NCBI RefSeq assembly: GCF_007859395.1
Contig: NZ_VOHD01000009.1
Span: forward strand, 186,001 to 250,000
Source: Planomicrobium sp. CPCC 101110
GTDB taxonomy: Bacteria; Bacillota; Bacilli; Bacillales_A; Planococcaceae
Reading direction: 5' to 3'
DNA length: 64,000 bases
Shown in pieces: positions 7,705-15,819 of the stretch. A program made the translations under genes and the position numbers. How positions within the stretch are numbered: the stretch's first letter is position 1; every line of letters begins with the position of its first letter. A model generated the notes under the pieces. The model ran no database searches and was not told where the DNA came from. It was given only the letters and a program-made list of their open reading frames with translations.

Positions 7705-8991
7705 TCACTTTTGGGCGCCTTTCCAGTTCAACGCCTGTTCGACCGCGATTGCCGCCATTGTTCCGACAATCAAGCCGTTCGACAGTGTCGCAGCCAGGAC
7801 AGATGGCAAATTGACCATGCTGTCAGGCGGGACAAACATAAGCCCAACACCGATCATCAATCCGAATGCCGAAACTTTATAAGCACGCTGCTGATCCTCA
7901 GCTTCCGTTAATTCATTGAACGCCATTTCGACCATTTTTGTGAAAATCGCAAAAATGACCGCATAGGCAACTGGTGCCGGCAATGCAGCAAGCAGCGCCA
8001 TGATATCCGGAAACAAACTGACAAGCACTACAAGAACACCGCCGGTCATAAACGGCTTAAGCGACGGTGTTTTTGTGGCACTGACAAAACCGGCGGCACC
8101 GGAAATCGGAACCGGTCCGATAGATGAAAATATGCCGGCCAGAATTTGGTTGAGCCCCGAGGCCACTGAAGCTTGTTTGATCCGGTCTGCTTTGACAATC
8201 GAAAACTCATTTTTCAGCACCGTTTCCATGACTCGGACCGAGGCCATCATATTGGCAATCAGCAAAATGGTCAGGAACAACGCCGTCACAAACATGCCGC
8301 TATCCCAGATAATCGGTCCAAAGACGAACACTTTTGGAAGCGAGAAGACTGAACTCTCTCCAAAAGCGGCACTTGGCGCTTTACCCAACAGAAGAAATAT
8401 CAGCCAGCCGGCCGATATGGCCAAGAGAATCGAATAGCGGTTGACCCAAGCTGTTTTGTGGCCCATCAGATAAAACGTAATCACGATGACCAGCACTGCT
8501 CCCAAAACAATGAGGCCATCAAGCGGATCGCCTTCTTCTGCAATGCCGAGCAAACCTTTCAAAATGGATTCGCTCAACTGCAGAACGAGCAGCAGCAAAT
8601 AAATGAACGTAATTGTCGGAGTGAACAAGCTTTTCATTTTGTCCACAAGTCCGGTATATGCAAAAACAATAAACAAAACCCCACTGTAAATCAGGCCGCT
8701 TTGAAGCGCCTGCAGCGAAGCATCCATTGTCGGGTACATCATGCCGATCAAGCCGGCGTAAACGATGAAGATGCCCCACCATAAACCGGCCGGCCCTTCA
8801 TTGATTGGCATTCTATGGCCGATGGCGGCTTGAATAAGGCAGGCAGCCCCCAAGACGAAAATTGTCCGCTGCACAAACAAGGTTGTGTCTCCTCCGTCCA
8901 TGCCGAAAACACTCGCGATTGCGATTGGCGCGGCTATTGACGAAGCCAAAAGAAAAACTGCCCATTGAATTCCACCCACTAAATTTTTCAT
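7705..8991 (-). CDS. Uracil/xanthine-type permease (NCS2 family)
   Basis: Polytopic membrane protein, about 428 residues, with roughly 12-14 hydrophobic segments and the NCS2 signature region GLNQILAGIFSSIGPVPISG followed by GAAGFVSATK. NCS2 carriers import nucleobases with a cation. It differs clearly from the PbuX protein at 31-32 kb, so the window encodes two distinct members; this one resembles the poorly characterised purine/pyrimidine permease branch. GGAG lies 9 nt before the ATG at 8991; a start at 9015 is also possible. The stop is followed by dispersed repeats and no obvious terminator. Substrate unknown. Confidence 0.85.
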   Translation of the reverse strand: MKNLVGGIQWAVFLLASSIAAPIAIASVFGMDGGDTTLFVQRTIFVLGAACLIQAAIGHRMPINEGPAGLWWGIFIVYAGLIGMMYPTMDASLQALQSGLIYSGVLFIVFAYTGLVDKMKSLFTPTITFIYLLLLVLQLSESILKGLLGIAEEGDPLDGLIVLGAVLVIVITFYLMGHKTAWVNRYSILLAISAGWLIFLLLGKAPSAAFGESSVFSLPKVFVFGPIIWDSGMFVTALFLTILLIANMMASVRVMETVLKNEFSIVKADRIKQASVASGLNQILAGIFSSIGPVPISGAAGFVSATKTPSLKPFMTGGVLVVLVSLFPDIMALLAALPAPVAYAVIFAIFTKMVEMAFNELTEAEDQQRAYKVSAFGLMIGVGLMFVPPDSMVNLPSVLAATLSNGLIVGTMAAIAVEQALNWKGAQK

Positions 8992-9055
8992 CAATATTTT
9001 CTCCACTTTCTTCATGTGTCCTGTCGTTAACCAGTATACATTATTTTTTGAAGAC

Positions 9056-9080
9056 AAAAAAAAGGCCTGACGCCGTCAGG
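9056..9080 (-). terminator. Terminator overlapping a stop codon
   Basis: On the minus strand CCTGACGGCGTCAGG is followed by CC and a run of T. The stop codon (TGA) of the 66-aa gene lies within the stem. Confidence 0.85.
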
Positions 9081-9276
9081 ACTCTTTTTTCTTGTCGCTA
9101 TCTGTATCTTTATCGTACGTTACTGTATATCCTTGGTCTTCCAGTTGTTTCACTTCTTTTTTTGAAGCTTTCACCAAGAGCCAGATAATAACAAGAGATA
9201 AAATGAATATTACAACAACGGAAATGATTCCCGGGATATACTCAGTCTTGTCTTCTGGAAAATATAGAAATTCCAT
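9076..9276 (-). CDS. Small single-span membrane protein, 66 aa
   Basis: One hydrophobic helix at about residues 14-36 (IPGIISVVVIFILSLVIIWLL in part), then a charged cytosolic tail (KASKKEVKQLEDQGYTV, DKDTDSDKKKES). CGGGAG lies before the ATG. The family is not recognised; small anchored proteins of this build are common in Bacillales and often of unknown role. It may read into nothing: a terminator overlaps its end, so it is separate from the downstream permease. Confidence 0.65.
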   Translation of the reverse strand: MEFLYFPEDKTEYIPGIISVVVIFILSLVIIWLLVKASKKEVKQLEDQGYTVTYDKDTDSDKKKES

Positions 9277-9410
9277 TATATTTTCTCCCGCCTTTAACTA
9301 ATCAATTTTTTCCTAATTATACATGATAGTTTTGGCTGTTTAGGGAAGGAACGTGAACGTTTAGTGGCAATCCTTGAATTTCGATCACTGCTCCCTGCGC
9401 CCTTATTCAG

Positions 9411-9448
9411 GAAAAATGCCAGCCGCATCAGTTTGCTGGCTGGCATTC
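9411..9448 (-). terminator. Terminator after the YwnB-like gene
   Basis: AATGCCAGCC / GGCTGGCATT stem just past the stop at 9462 on the minus strand, followed by a T run. Confidence 0.75.
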
Positions 9449-9461
9449 CCTACAAGATTTG

Positions 9462-10103
9462 CTATTCACCTTCTGAAACGACGGTAAACCGCTTGTTCTT
9501 ATGTTTAGGATCCTCAATTTCGTCAACCAAGGCAATGGCATAATCCCGGTAGCTGATATAGCTTTCTCCTTTTGAATTGACGATAAATCCGTCCTCGCCT
9601 GACTGATAATAGCCGGTCCGCATTCCTTCCGAATCAAAAAAAGCGGCTGGGCTTAAGAAAGTCCATTGGATACCCGTTGAAGCTTCCAAATCGGCCAAGT
9701 TTCGGCTTTGGTTCAAGGCGATCGCCTTGAACGTCTCCGGAAATTCCGGCGTCTCATAAAAGCGAGTTGTTTTTGCTTCGTCCATAAACAGGGTTCCTGC
9801 GCCGCCGACAACGATCATCCTTGTGTTCGGCGCACCTTTCAATGCTTCGATCAAATGCTTCCCTGCTTCTACGTGCTGTTCCGCTTTTTCAACCGGGACG
9901 CCGAACGCATTAACCACTACATCAAATTGCTGCAGGTCTTCAGCGGTCAAGCTGAAAATCTCTTTTTCCAAATACTTCACATCTGGCCGTTCAAGTTTTT
10001 GCGCATTTCTAACGATGGCTGTAACATCATGGCCTCTCACCATCGCTTCTTTCATGATAAGGCTTCCCGCTTTTCCAGTTGCTCCGATAATTCCAACTTT
10101 CAT
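9462..10103 (-). CDS. NAD(P)H-binding atypical SDR, YwnB-like
   Basis: 213 residues. The N-terminal GATGKAG (residues 7-13) is the GxxGxxG dinucleotide motif of atypical SDRs of the NmrA/BVR-B group. VVNAFGVP and MIVVGGAGTLF follow the second and fourth strands, as in Bacillus YwnB. It lacks a clear YxxxK active site, as is usual for this branch, so it may be an oxidoreductase or a redox-sensing protein. GGGAGG precedes the ATG. It lies 23 nt downstream of the luciferase-like monooxygenase and is probably cotranscribed. Confidence 0.8.
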   Translation of the reverse strand: MKVGIIGATGKAGSLIMKEAMVRGHDVTAIVRNAQKLERPDVKYLEKEIFSLTAEDLQQFDVVVNAFGVPVEKAEQHVEAGKHLIEALKGAPNTRMIVVGGAGTLFMDEAKTTRFYETPEFPETFKAIALNQSRNLADLEASTGIQWTFLSPAAFFDSEGMRTGYYQSGEDGFIVNSKGESYISYRDYAIALVDEIEDPKHKNKRFTVVSEGE

Positions 10104-10126
10104 TCAGGGTTCCTCCCAGCGTTTTC

Positions 10127-11131
10127 TTACTGCTCTATGGCGTCTTTCAATATTTCATAGGATCGCTTTCTTTTTTCCTGATCATATATATAAGATACTG
10201 CCATCAATTCGTCGATTTCCAATTCTCCACAAAACCGGTTGATTTGTTCACTGACAGTATTCCGGTCTCCTTTGAACGTGTACTTCGACATGCCGTGCAC
10301 CATGCTCTCTTCATAGAAGTTCCATCGCCCATCCATTGAGCGAACCGGCGGCTGAAGAAGGTTTTGGGTTCCTCTGACAACGTTCAAGTAAAACAAATCG
10401 CTGGAAGTCGAGAGTGTTTCCGCTTCTTCGTTGGTTTCTGCCGCAATCACGTTAACACAAACCATGACATAAGGTTTGGAAAGATATTCTGAAGGCTCGA
10501 ATTCGCTTCGGTAGATATGGAGTGCCTGCTCGAGCTGCTGCGGAGCAAAATGGGCGGCAAATACATATGGCAGACCCAGACGCGCCGCCAGTTGCGCACT
10601 GGAAGTACTGGAACCCAATATGAAAATAGGAACTTCTGTCCCGACCCCTGGGTGCGCATGGACAGTCCCCTGATGTTGGGCTGATTTCAAATAAGTTTGA
10701 AGTTCGACCACATCTTGCGGAAAAACAAAAGCGGTTTCCTGATTGGTTCTGCGCAAAGCATGGGCAGTCCGCATATCAGTTCCCGGCGCCCGGCCAAGCC
10801 CTAGATTAACACGCCCCGGATACATAGTTTCCAGCGTGCCAAACTGTTCCGCTACAACAAGCGGCGTATGGTTCGGCAGCATGATGCCGCCAGAGCCGAC
10901 TTCAATCGATTCCGTGTTATCTAAAACTTTAGCGATCAAAATAGAAGTGGCTGAACTTGCAAGCGTCGGGGTATTGTGATGCTCCGACAGCCAAAAACGC
11001 TGATAGCCCAATTCTTCTACATGCTTCGCTAACTTGACCATATCCTGTAATGCTTCTTTTGTTGTATGTCCTTCACGCACCGGCACTAAATCCAATACGG
11101 ATACCGGCATGGTTGTTCTTTCTTCATTCAT
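10127..11131 (-). CDS. LLM-class flavin-dependent oxidoreductase (YhbW/YwcH-like)
   Basis: 334-residue luciferase-fold protein. The group hallmarks are [48 protein letters not shown] and [11 protein letters not shown]. These proteins bind reduced flavin; physiological substrates of this common MsnO8/YhbW-type branch are not known. It has a GAAGGGG site before the ATG and heads a two-gene unit with the YwnB-like reductase. It is only distantly related to the SsuD-like monooxygenase at 2.9-4.0 kb. Confidence 0.85.
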   Translation of the reverse strand: MNEERTTMPVSVLDLVPVREGHTTKEALQDMVKLAKHVEELGYQRFWLSEHHNTPTLASSATSILIAKVLDNTESIEVGSGGIMLPNHTPLVVAEQFGTLETMYPGRVNLGLGRAPGTDMRTAHALRRTNQETAFVFPQDVVELQTYLKSAQHQGTVHAHPGVGTEVPIFILGSSTSSAQLAARLGLPYVFAAHFAPQQLEQALHIYRSEFEPSEYLSKPYVMVCVNVIAAETNEEAETLSTSSDLFYLNVVRGTQNLLQPPVRSMDGRWNFYEESMVHGMSKYTFKGDRNTVSEQINRFCGELEIDELMAVSYIYDQEKRKRSYEILKDAIEQ

Positions 11132-11404
11132 TGCGTAACGCCCCTTCTTCTATAGCTGCATTTTAAGCATAGAACCAGAAAATCCTGATTACAAACTTTC
11201 TGCTTGCAGCTCTTGAAAAGATGGCGTTGCTTTTGCTTGTTTTGATCTTCATCAAACCCGTTGACGGCATTTGCCGCGCCTCTCCCCCTCTTTTGATGCG
11301 TTCTTGGAATAATCCTTGGCCTCGTCCGTTTTCTTTCAATTTTCCACTTATTCTTTTTGTTCCCCAATTCCAGGAAACTCACACGTATACACTGAAAATT
11401 CAAT
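11132..11404. other. Gene-free stretch, partly coding-like
   Basis: About 270 nt with no supported gene. The minus strand at roughly 11220-11370 is rich in Lys/Arg codons in several frames (KNKWKIERKR in one) but none has a ribosome-binding site and start in the right place. It may be a decayed small gene. Confidence 0.4.
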
Positions 11405-11406
11405 AT

Positions 11407-11439
11407 AAAAAGGAGCGCCATTTTCATGGCCCTCCTTTT
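11407..11439 (-). terminator. Terminator after the YhfI-like gene
   Basis: AAAAGGAG...CTCCTTTTT outer stem with an inner GCCAT/ATGGC stem, directly after the stop at 11445 on the minus strand. Confidence 0.85.
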
Positions 11440-11444
11440 CGGCT

Positions 11445-12182
11445 TTATATTGTATAGGCCTTGCCAATTTCAGCAAACTCCGCCTCTCCGCTGTAAGTTT
11501 TCTGGGCCGCTTGCAAAATTTCATCGAGATTGCCATACTGCGGCAAATGGGTCAGCAATAGTTTGCGCGCTTGCGCTCTCTCTGCAAGCGTGCCTGCCTG
11601 GCTGCCGCTCATATGCCCTTCGATGATGCCGATATACTTTTCGTATAAATTGGATTCAGCAACAAGCAAGTCTGTGCCTTCAGCAAATCCGACCAAGGCT
11701 TCGGTCCATTCTGTGTCTGCCGTAAAGACCACTGATTTCCCATTGGAGGAAAATCGGAGAGCCAAACAATACACCGGGTGGACCGTTTCGCAAAACGACA
11801 CTTCCCACGGTCCGATTTGAATCTTGTTTTCAACCTTCAACGCTCTTCCTTCGGTCACTCCTTTGAAAGATAGTTGGTTGAATGCTTCCTGGTCTTTGTC
11901 ATGGGCATAAATCGGCAATGGTATGTTCTCCCACTCTTTCAACTGCATACCAATCATTGCCGCATGCTGCAAAACGCCGATATCCGCAATATGGTCGGCA
12001 TGATAATGGCTGATGGCCACAGCGTCGATTCTTCGCAGCTCTGTGTAATTTTGCACCGCTGCCAACACTCCGCTCCCACAATCGATCAGGCATTGAAAAC
12101 CATCTTGTTCTATCAAGAATGAAGAAGTCGCTTCGTTTTTGTTTGGGAAAGCTCCCCAAATTCCAACTGGTGTGATTTTCAT
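11445..12182 (-). CDS. MBL-fold metal-dependent hydrolase, YhfI-like
   Basis: 245 residues, the same size as Bacillus YhfI. It has the zinc motif SHYHADH (His59, His61, Asp63, His64), a later TADTEWTEAL Asp ligand and a C-terminal LLLTHLPQYG His, as in RNase Z-related phosphodiesterases. The start at 12182 is fixed by AAAGGAG upstream; the frame is open further but without a site. The physiological substrate is unknown. It is a monocistronic gene divergent from the stress-protein gene. Confidence 0.85.
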   Translation of the reverse strand: MKITPVGIWGAFPNKNEATSSFLIEQDGFQCLIDCGSGVLAAVQNYTELRRIDAVAISHYHADHIADIGVLQHAAMIGMQLKEWENIPLPIYAHDKDQEAFNQLSFKGVTEGRALKVENKIQIGPWEVSFCETVHPVYCLALRFSSNGKSVVFTADTEWTEALVGFAEGTDLLVAESNLYEKYIGIIEGHMSGSQAGTLAERAQARKLLLTHLPQYGNLDEILQAAQKTYSGEAEFAEIGKAYTI

Positions 12183-12242
12183 AAAACCGCTCCTTTGCCA
12201 ATTTGTTTTCTCTAGTATACCCGATTCAATTCCAGCCATCTT

Positions 12243-12268
12243 GTTTATCCCCTATTTCCCGGTGGTAT
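12243..12268 (+). promoter_or_regulatory. SigB-type promoter of the stress gene
   Basis: GTTTAT (12243-12248), 14-nt spacer, TGGTAT (12263-12268), close to the Bacillus SigB consensus GTTTAA-N12-15-GGGTAT. The start codon of a YflT-like general stress protein is 37 nt downstream. Confidence 0.65.
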
Positions 12269-12305
12269 GTATACAAATGAGTGATAATCGAATGGAGGGA
12301 TTACT

Positions 12306-12632
12306 TTGACAGTAAAACTAACAGTAGAAAATGCCGTACAGGCGAAAGCGGAAATTGAAAAATTGCAGACTCAAGGATATGACGATGACAATATTTACAT
12401 TTTCGCACATGACAAACGCCGTGAAGCGGACATCACTGAAGCGCTGGATACTGAAAGCGTAGGCATGAAAGAACAAGGCTTTTTGGCTGGCATGAAAAAC
12501 ATGACCAGTTCCCGTGGAGACGAGCTTCGGGCCCAAATGGCCGCAGTCGGTTTATCCGATCAAGAAGCCGAAGAATATGAAGAAGAGCTTGATAAAGGAA
12601 AATTAGTCATTATTGCATCCAAAGATGAATAA
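12306..12632 (+). CDS. General stress protein, YflT/GSP17M-like
   Basis: 108-residue soluble acidic protein. The N-terminal ENAVQAKAEIEKLQTQGYDDDNIYIFAHD is characteristic of the YflT (heat-induced stress protein) family, usually about 110 residues. The molecular role is unknown; Bacillus YflT belongs to the SigB general stress regulon. The start is TTG at 12306, with GGAGG 7 nt upstream. A SigB-like promoter directly upstream and a terminator directly downstream make this a tidy single-gene stress unit. Confidence 0.85.
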   Translation: MTVKLTVENAVQAKAEIEKLQTQGYDDDNIYIFAHDKRREADITEALDTESVGMKEQGFLAGMKNMTSSRGDELRAQMAAVGLSDQEAEEYEEELDKGKLVIIASKDE

Positions 12633-12638
12633 GCAATA

Positions 12639-12673
12639 CAAAAGGCCGTTTCTCTTTTTGAGAACGGCCTTTC
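12639..12673 (+). terminator. Terminator of the stress gene
   Basis: AAAGGCCGTTTCT / AGAACGGCCTTT stem (imperfect) and T-rich tail after the stop at 12632. Confidence 0.85.
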
Positions 12674-12786
12674 ATTTTCGGCTTAATTTATATATTCATA
12701 ATTTTTCACTATTTTAACATAAACATTTTTCTTCCATTTACTTAGGGAGATAGTTACTAATGGCATAAGAATCGTTCTTCTCATTG

Positions 12787-12811
12787 ATATAGCATATAAT
12801 TTTTGCTATAT
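12787..12811. promoter_or_regulatory. Inverted repeat upstream of the ykvI-like gene
   Basis: ATATAGCA / TGCTATAT, 8-bp arms with a 9-nt spacer that itself contains TATAAT. About 70 nt before the start codon; possible operator overlapping a promoter. Confidence 0.35.
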
Positions 12812-12879
12812 TTGAATAAGTTTTATTTTCGAACTAAGAGAGTCTTAGCTTTTTCTGCAGGGCATCAAGGGGGAACAGG

Positions 12880-13938
12880 ATGAAGAACAGTTTAAAAATG
12901 GGCAGCGCCTTTATCGGCATTATTGTAGGAGCAGGTTTCGCGTCTGGACAGGAAATTCTTCAATATTTTACGAGCTTCGGTATGATTGGCATCGTAATAG
13001 CGGCTATCGCAACAGCTTTATTTGCTTATTTGGGCATGAATTTAACACTTCTCGGAAGCCGGATGCAAACCACCTCCCATAAAGAAGTTGTTTATGGCAT
13101 CAGTGGAAAAACATTCGGAAGAGTGGTCGATTACATTATAATTTTCACTTTGTTTGGTGTAGGAGTAGTCATGATTGCGGGTGCAGGCTCTTTGGTCTCC
13201 CAGCAGTTTGGATTGCCGGCAATTTCCGGCAGCATAGTAATGACGGTATTGGTCATCGTGACCATCATGCTCAATGTCCATAAAGTCATTGCTATCATCG
13301 GCAGCATCACGCCATTTTTGATTATAATGGTGGTAGTATTGGCCGTTTACAGCTTGGCCACAATGGATGGTTCATTTGCCGAGCTCGATCCAATTGCTCA
13401 GCAACAAGCATCAGCTGTGCCTAATTGGTTTTTATCAGCGATCAATTATGTTTCTTTTAACATTGCGTTAGGCGCTTCTATGGCCATCGTCATGGGCGGC
13501 ACTGAGAAAGATGAAAAAGTGGCGGCACGCGGCGGATTGATTGGCGGTCTTGGACTTGGAATCCTGATCATATTAAGCCATTTGGCGATTTTTTCGAAAG
13601 TCGATGCAGTCGGCAGCGCAGATATGCCTATGCTGCAAATTGCCAATGACATTTCTCCAATTTTAGGGTTTTTTATGTCAATCATTCTATTCGGAATGAT
13701 TTTCAACACAGCAGTCGGAATGGTATTCGCGTTCGCAGCCCGCTTTTATACTTTCGGCACGGCAAAATTCCGGATTTTTGTGATTATCACCGGCGTGGTT
13801 TCGTTTATCCTTAGCTTTGTCGGCTTCAAGGATCTTGTCGGCATGTTCTATCCTGTTGTCGGTTATCTAGGTTTCTTCCTGGTAGGAGCAATCATTGTCG
13901 CCGCCTTCAAATACAATAAAAAAACAGCCGCAGCGTAA
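12880..13938 (+). CDS. YkvI-family membrane protein (APC superfamily)
   Basis: 352 residues with about ten transmembrane helices. The N-terminal SAFIGIIVGAGFASGQEILQYF (helix 1, unwound GAGFASGQE) is the diagnostic start of the YkvI family, distant relatives of amino-acid and sodium symporters. ALGASMAIVMGG around residue 200 is a second family mark. AAGGGGG lies before the ATG. Substrate unknown in any organism I can recall. Monocistronic, closed by a strong terminator. Confidence 0.85.
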   Translation: MKNSLKMGSAFIGIIVGAGFASGQEILQYFTSFGMIGIVIAAIATALFAYLGMNLTLLGSRMQTTSHKEVVYGISGKTFGRVVDYIIIFTLFGVGVVMIAGAGSLVSQQFGLPAISGSIVMTVLVIVTIMLNVHKVIAIIGSITPFLIIMVVVLAVYSLATMDGSFAELDPIAQQQASAVPNWFLSAINYVSFNIALGASMAIVMGGTEKDEKVAARGGLIGGLGLGILIILSHLAIFSKVDAVGSADMPMLQIANDISPILGFFMSIILFGMIFNTAVGMVFAFAARFYTFGTAKFRIFVIITGVVSFILSFVGFKDLVGMFYPVVGYLGFFLVGAIIVAAFKYNKKTAAA

Positions 13939-13957
13939 ATATCCTTACCTTAAATCT

Positions 13958-13996
13958 TAGCCGCCAAAGCAGGCAATTCCGCTTTGGCGGCTTTTC
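13958..13996 (+). terminator. Terminator of the ykvI-like gene
   Basis: AGCCGCCAAAGC / GCTTTGGCGGCT stem followed by TTTT. Confidence 0.9.
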
Positions 13997-14042
13997 ATGT
14001 TATGGTTTTAGTGAAATACCCAATCGGAAGGAGCGCTCACTG

Positions 14043-15197
14043 ATGGATTCGTTTGTAAAAACGCCCGAACAGCAAAAATTGGTCAATCAACTTAAAAAAT
14101 TGCAGCCGACTTTCCAAAAACGCGAACCGGAATTGGATGCTCTTGGTTCTTTTCCTTTTGATAATATGGCCGATTTGAAAAACATCAATTACCATGCACT
14201 GACGCTGCCAAAAGAATACGGCGGCCAAGGACTCGGCCTTTATGAATACATATTGGCACAAGAAGCGATTTCAGAAGGATCCGGCGCCACCGGCCTGTCC
14301 ATCGGCTGGCACGTCGGCATTGTCCTTGAATATGCCGAAAACCGCCATTGGCACACTGGATCGGCCAGCTGGCTGACGGAAAAAATAAGGCACGGGGCTC
14401 TCATCAACACGGCTGCAACCGAAAACAATGCGGGCAGCCCGCTTCGCGGCGCGCTGCCAAAAACGACCGCAGTACTCGACGGAAACGAATGGATCATCAA
14501 TGGGGAAAAAACATATACATCGCTTGCCCCGGCCCTTGATTACATTTTCGTGACTGCCACTACCACAAACAACACCGTTGAGACATTCATCATTCCGCGG
14601 AATACGGCAGGGGTTTCGATCGATGAATCGTGGGATATGCTCGCAATGCGGGGAACAGCAAGCCATACGCTTGTAATGGACAATGTCCGCATTCCTGCTT
14701 CTTTTGTATTAAAATCATCTGACGCTCAAGCACCGGCAAAAGGATGGCTGCTGCACATTCCGGCTTGTTATATCGGTATTGCCGCCGCTGCGCGGACATA
14801 TGCAATTCAATTTGCCGCAAGCTACGTTCCTGCTTCACTTGGCAAGCCAATCGCAGAAACCCCAAACATCAGGCAGCTCATCGGCGAAATGGAGCTCGAA
14901 CTGGCCACCGCCCGCCATCTTCTATACGGAACAGTCGAACGCTATGAACAAGCTACAGATAAAGCGCCGCTGGCCGAAGCGCTGAACGTTACAAAAATTG
15001 CGGTCACCAATGCAGCCATCGGCATCGTTGACAAAGCGATGAAAATAGTCGGCTCCCGCGCTTTATCGGAATCGAATCCGATGCACCGCCATTATTTGAA
15101 TGTGCGCGCCGGCCTTTACAATCCGCCGATGGAAGATATGGTCAAAGCCCAGCTTGCCAGACAGGCTATCGAAAAGTGGAACCTAAAAGAAAATTGA
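14043..15197 (+). CDS. Acyl-CoA dehydrogenase family protein
   Basis: 384 residues with the three-part acyl-CoA dehydrogenase layout. An N-terminal helical domain has LPKEYGGQGLGLYEYILAQE; a middle beta domain has AATENNAGSP, WIINGEKTYTSLAP and DNVRIPASFVL; a C-terminal helical domain has KIVGSRALSESNPMHRHYLNVRAG. It most resembles YdbM-type members, which are of uncertain substrate. FAD-dependent alpha,beta-dehydrogenation of an acyl-CoA is expected. AAGGAGC precedes the ATG. The YkvR-like gene follows after 15 nt and is probably cotranscribed, although no functional link is known. Confidence 0.88.
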   Translation: MDSFVKTPEQQKLVNQLKKLQPTFQKREPELDALGSFPFDNMADLKNINYHALTLPKEYGGQGLGLYEYILAQEAISEGSGATGLSIGWHVGIVLEYAENRHWHTGSASWLTEKIRHGALINTAATENNAGSPLRGALPKTTAVLDGNEWIINGEKTYTSLAPALDYIFVTATTTNNTVETFIIPRNTAGVSIDESWDMLAMRGTASHTLVMDNVRIPASFVLKSSDAQAPAKGWLLHIPACYIGIAAAARTYAIQFAASYVPASLGKPIAETPNIRQLIGEMELELATARHLLYGTVERYEQATDKAPLAEALNVTKIAVTNAAIGIVDKAMKIVGSRALSESNPMHRHYLNVRAGLYNPPMEDMVKAQLARQAIEKWNLKEN

Positions 15198-15212
15198 AAG
15201 GCGGAAAGCAGA

Positions 15213-15509
15213 ATGACTCTAGTATGGATTGATGAGACCGAGGTTACTGCATTAAACTTCCAAAATGAAACTGTAACCGACCCTGCATCAGGGAAAACCA
15301 AGCGAAAAATCGCTTTTGACTTTAAAGTGACAAGCGCCGAGTATCATGATATTGCTGTCTTGCTCTATAAAATGGAGTTTCGCATCCGGGTGCCCGAACA
15401 AAACCTGGACTTTGTTGCCGCAATCTCCAACTATTCGACTTCCATCACCAATCTTTACGAAGAAGACCAAGTGGCTGACTATAAGCTGGAATTGACGGAA
15501 AAAGCTTAA
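15213..15509 (+). CDS. DUF3219 (YkvR-like) protein
   Basis: 98-residue small soluble protein. KRKIAFDFKVTSAEYHDIAVLLY, EFRIRVPEQNLDF and NYSTSITNLYE match the conserved core of Bacillus YkvR (about 96 residues). It is predicted beta-rich, with no known function. It follows the acyl-CoA dehydrogenase gene closely and ends in a bidirectional terminator. Confidence 0.85.
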   Translation: MTLVWIDETEVTALNFQNETVTDPASGKTKRKIAFDFKVTSAEYHDIAVLLYKMEFRIRVPEQNLDFVAAISNYSTSITNLYEEDQVADYKLELTEKA

Positions 15510-15556
15510 ACCAAAAATGCCTGCACTTTTTTAAGGGTGCAGGCATTTTTGGTTTT
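15509..15556. terminator. Bidirectional terminator
   Basis: AACCAAAAATGCCTGCAC / GTGCAGGCATTTTTGGTT between the YkvR-like gene and the convergent DUF3006 gene. Confidence 0.9.
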
Positions 15557-15815
15557 ATCGCCTCTTGAAACGGCTTCCGGAATTGCTTCTTAACCGCTGC
15601 ATCAAATTATGTGCGCGGGCGGCCTTAGCTTTCGCCAAGTTGTCATCCACTTCAATTGCCTCTATCTCTCCCTCGTTCATCGTGATTGTAAACCAGGAGT
15701 GCATTCGGCTCCCTTCCGGCAGCCGAGAGACGGGAACAATGATCTCCCGTCCGTTTTCTTCCAGCAAAATAACTGCATTGGAGCCATCTTCGATTCGGTC
15801 AAGCATTCCTCTCAT
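15555..15815 (-). CDS. DUF3006 domain protein
   Basis: 86 residues. RIEDGSNAVILLEENGREIIVPVSRLPEGSRMHSWFTI is the core of DUF3006, a small beta-barrel-like domain, followed by a basic C-terminal helix. Genes of this family very often follow ComEC-like hydrolases in Firmicutes; here only 4 nt separate it from such a gene, so they are cotranscribed and probably work together. Function unproven. GGGGG lies 8 nt before the ATG. Confidence 0.85.
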   Translation of the reverse strand: MRGMLDRIEDGSNAVILLEENGREIIVPVSRLPEGSRMHSWFTITMNEGEIEAIEVDDNLAKAKAARAHNLMQRLRSNSGSRFKRR

Positions 15816-15819
15816 CCTA

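Noticed and set aside
11128..11427. 99-residue frame on the minus strand
   Set aside because: Begins inside a terminator and has no ribosome-binding site; the basic middle reads equally well in two other frames.
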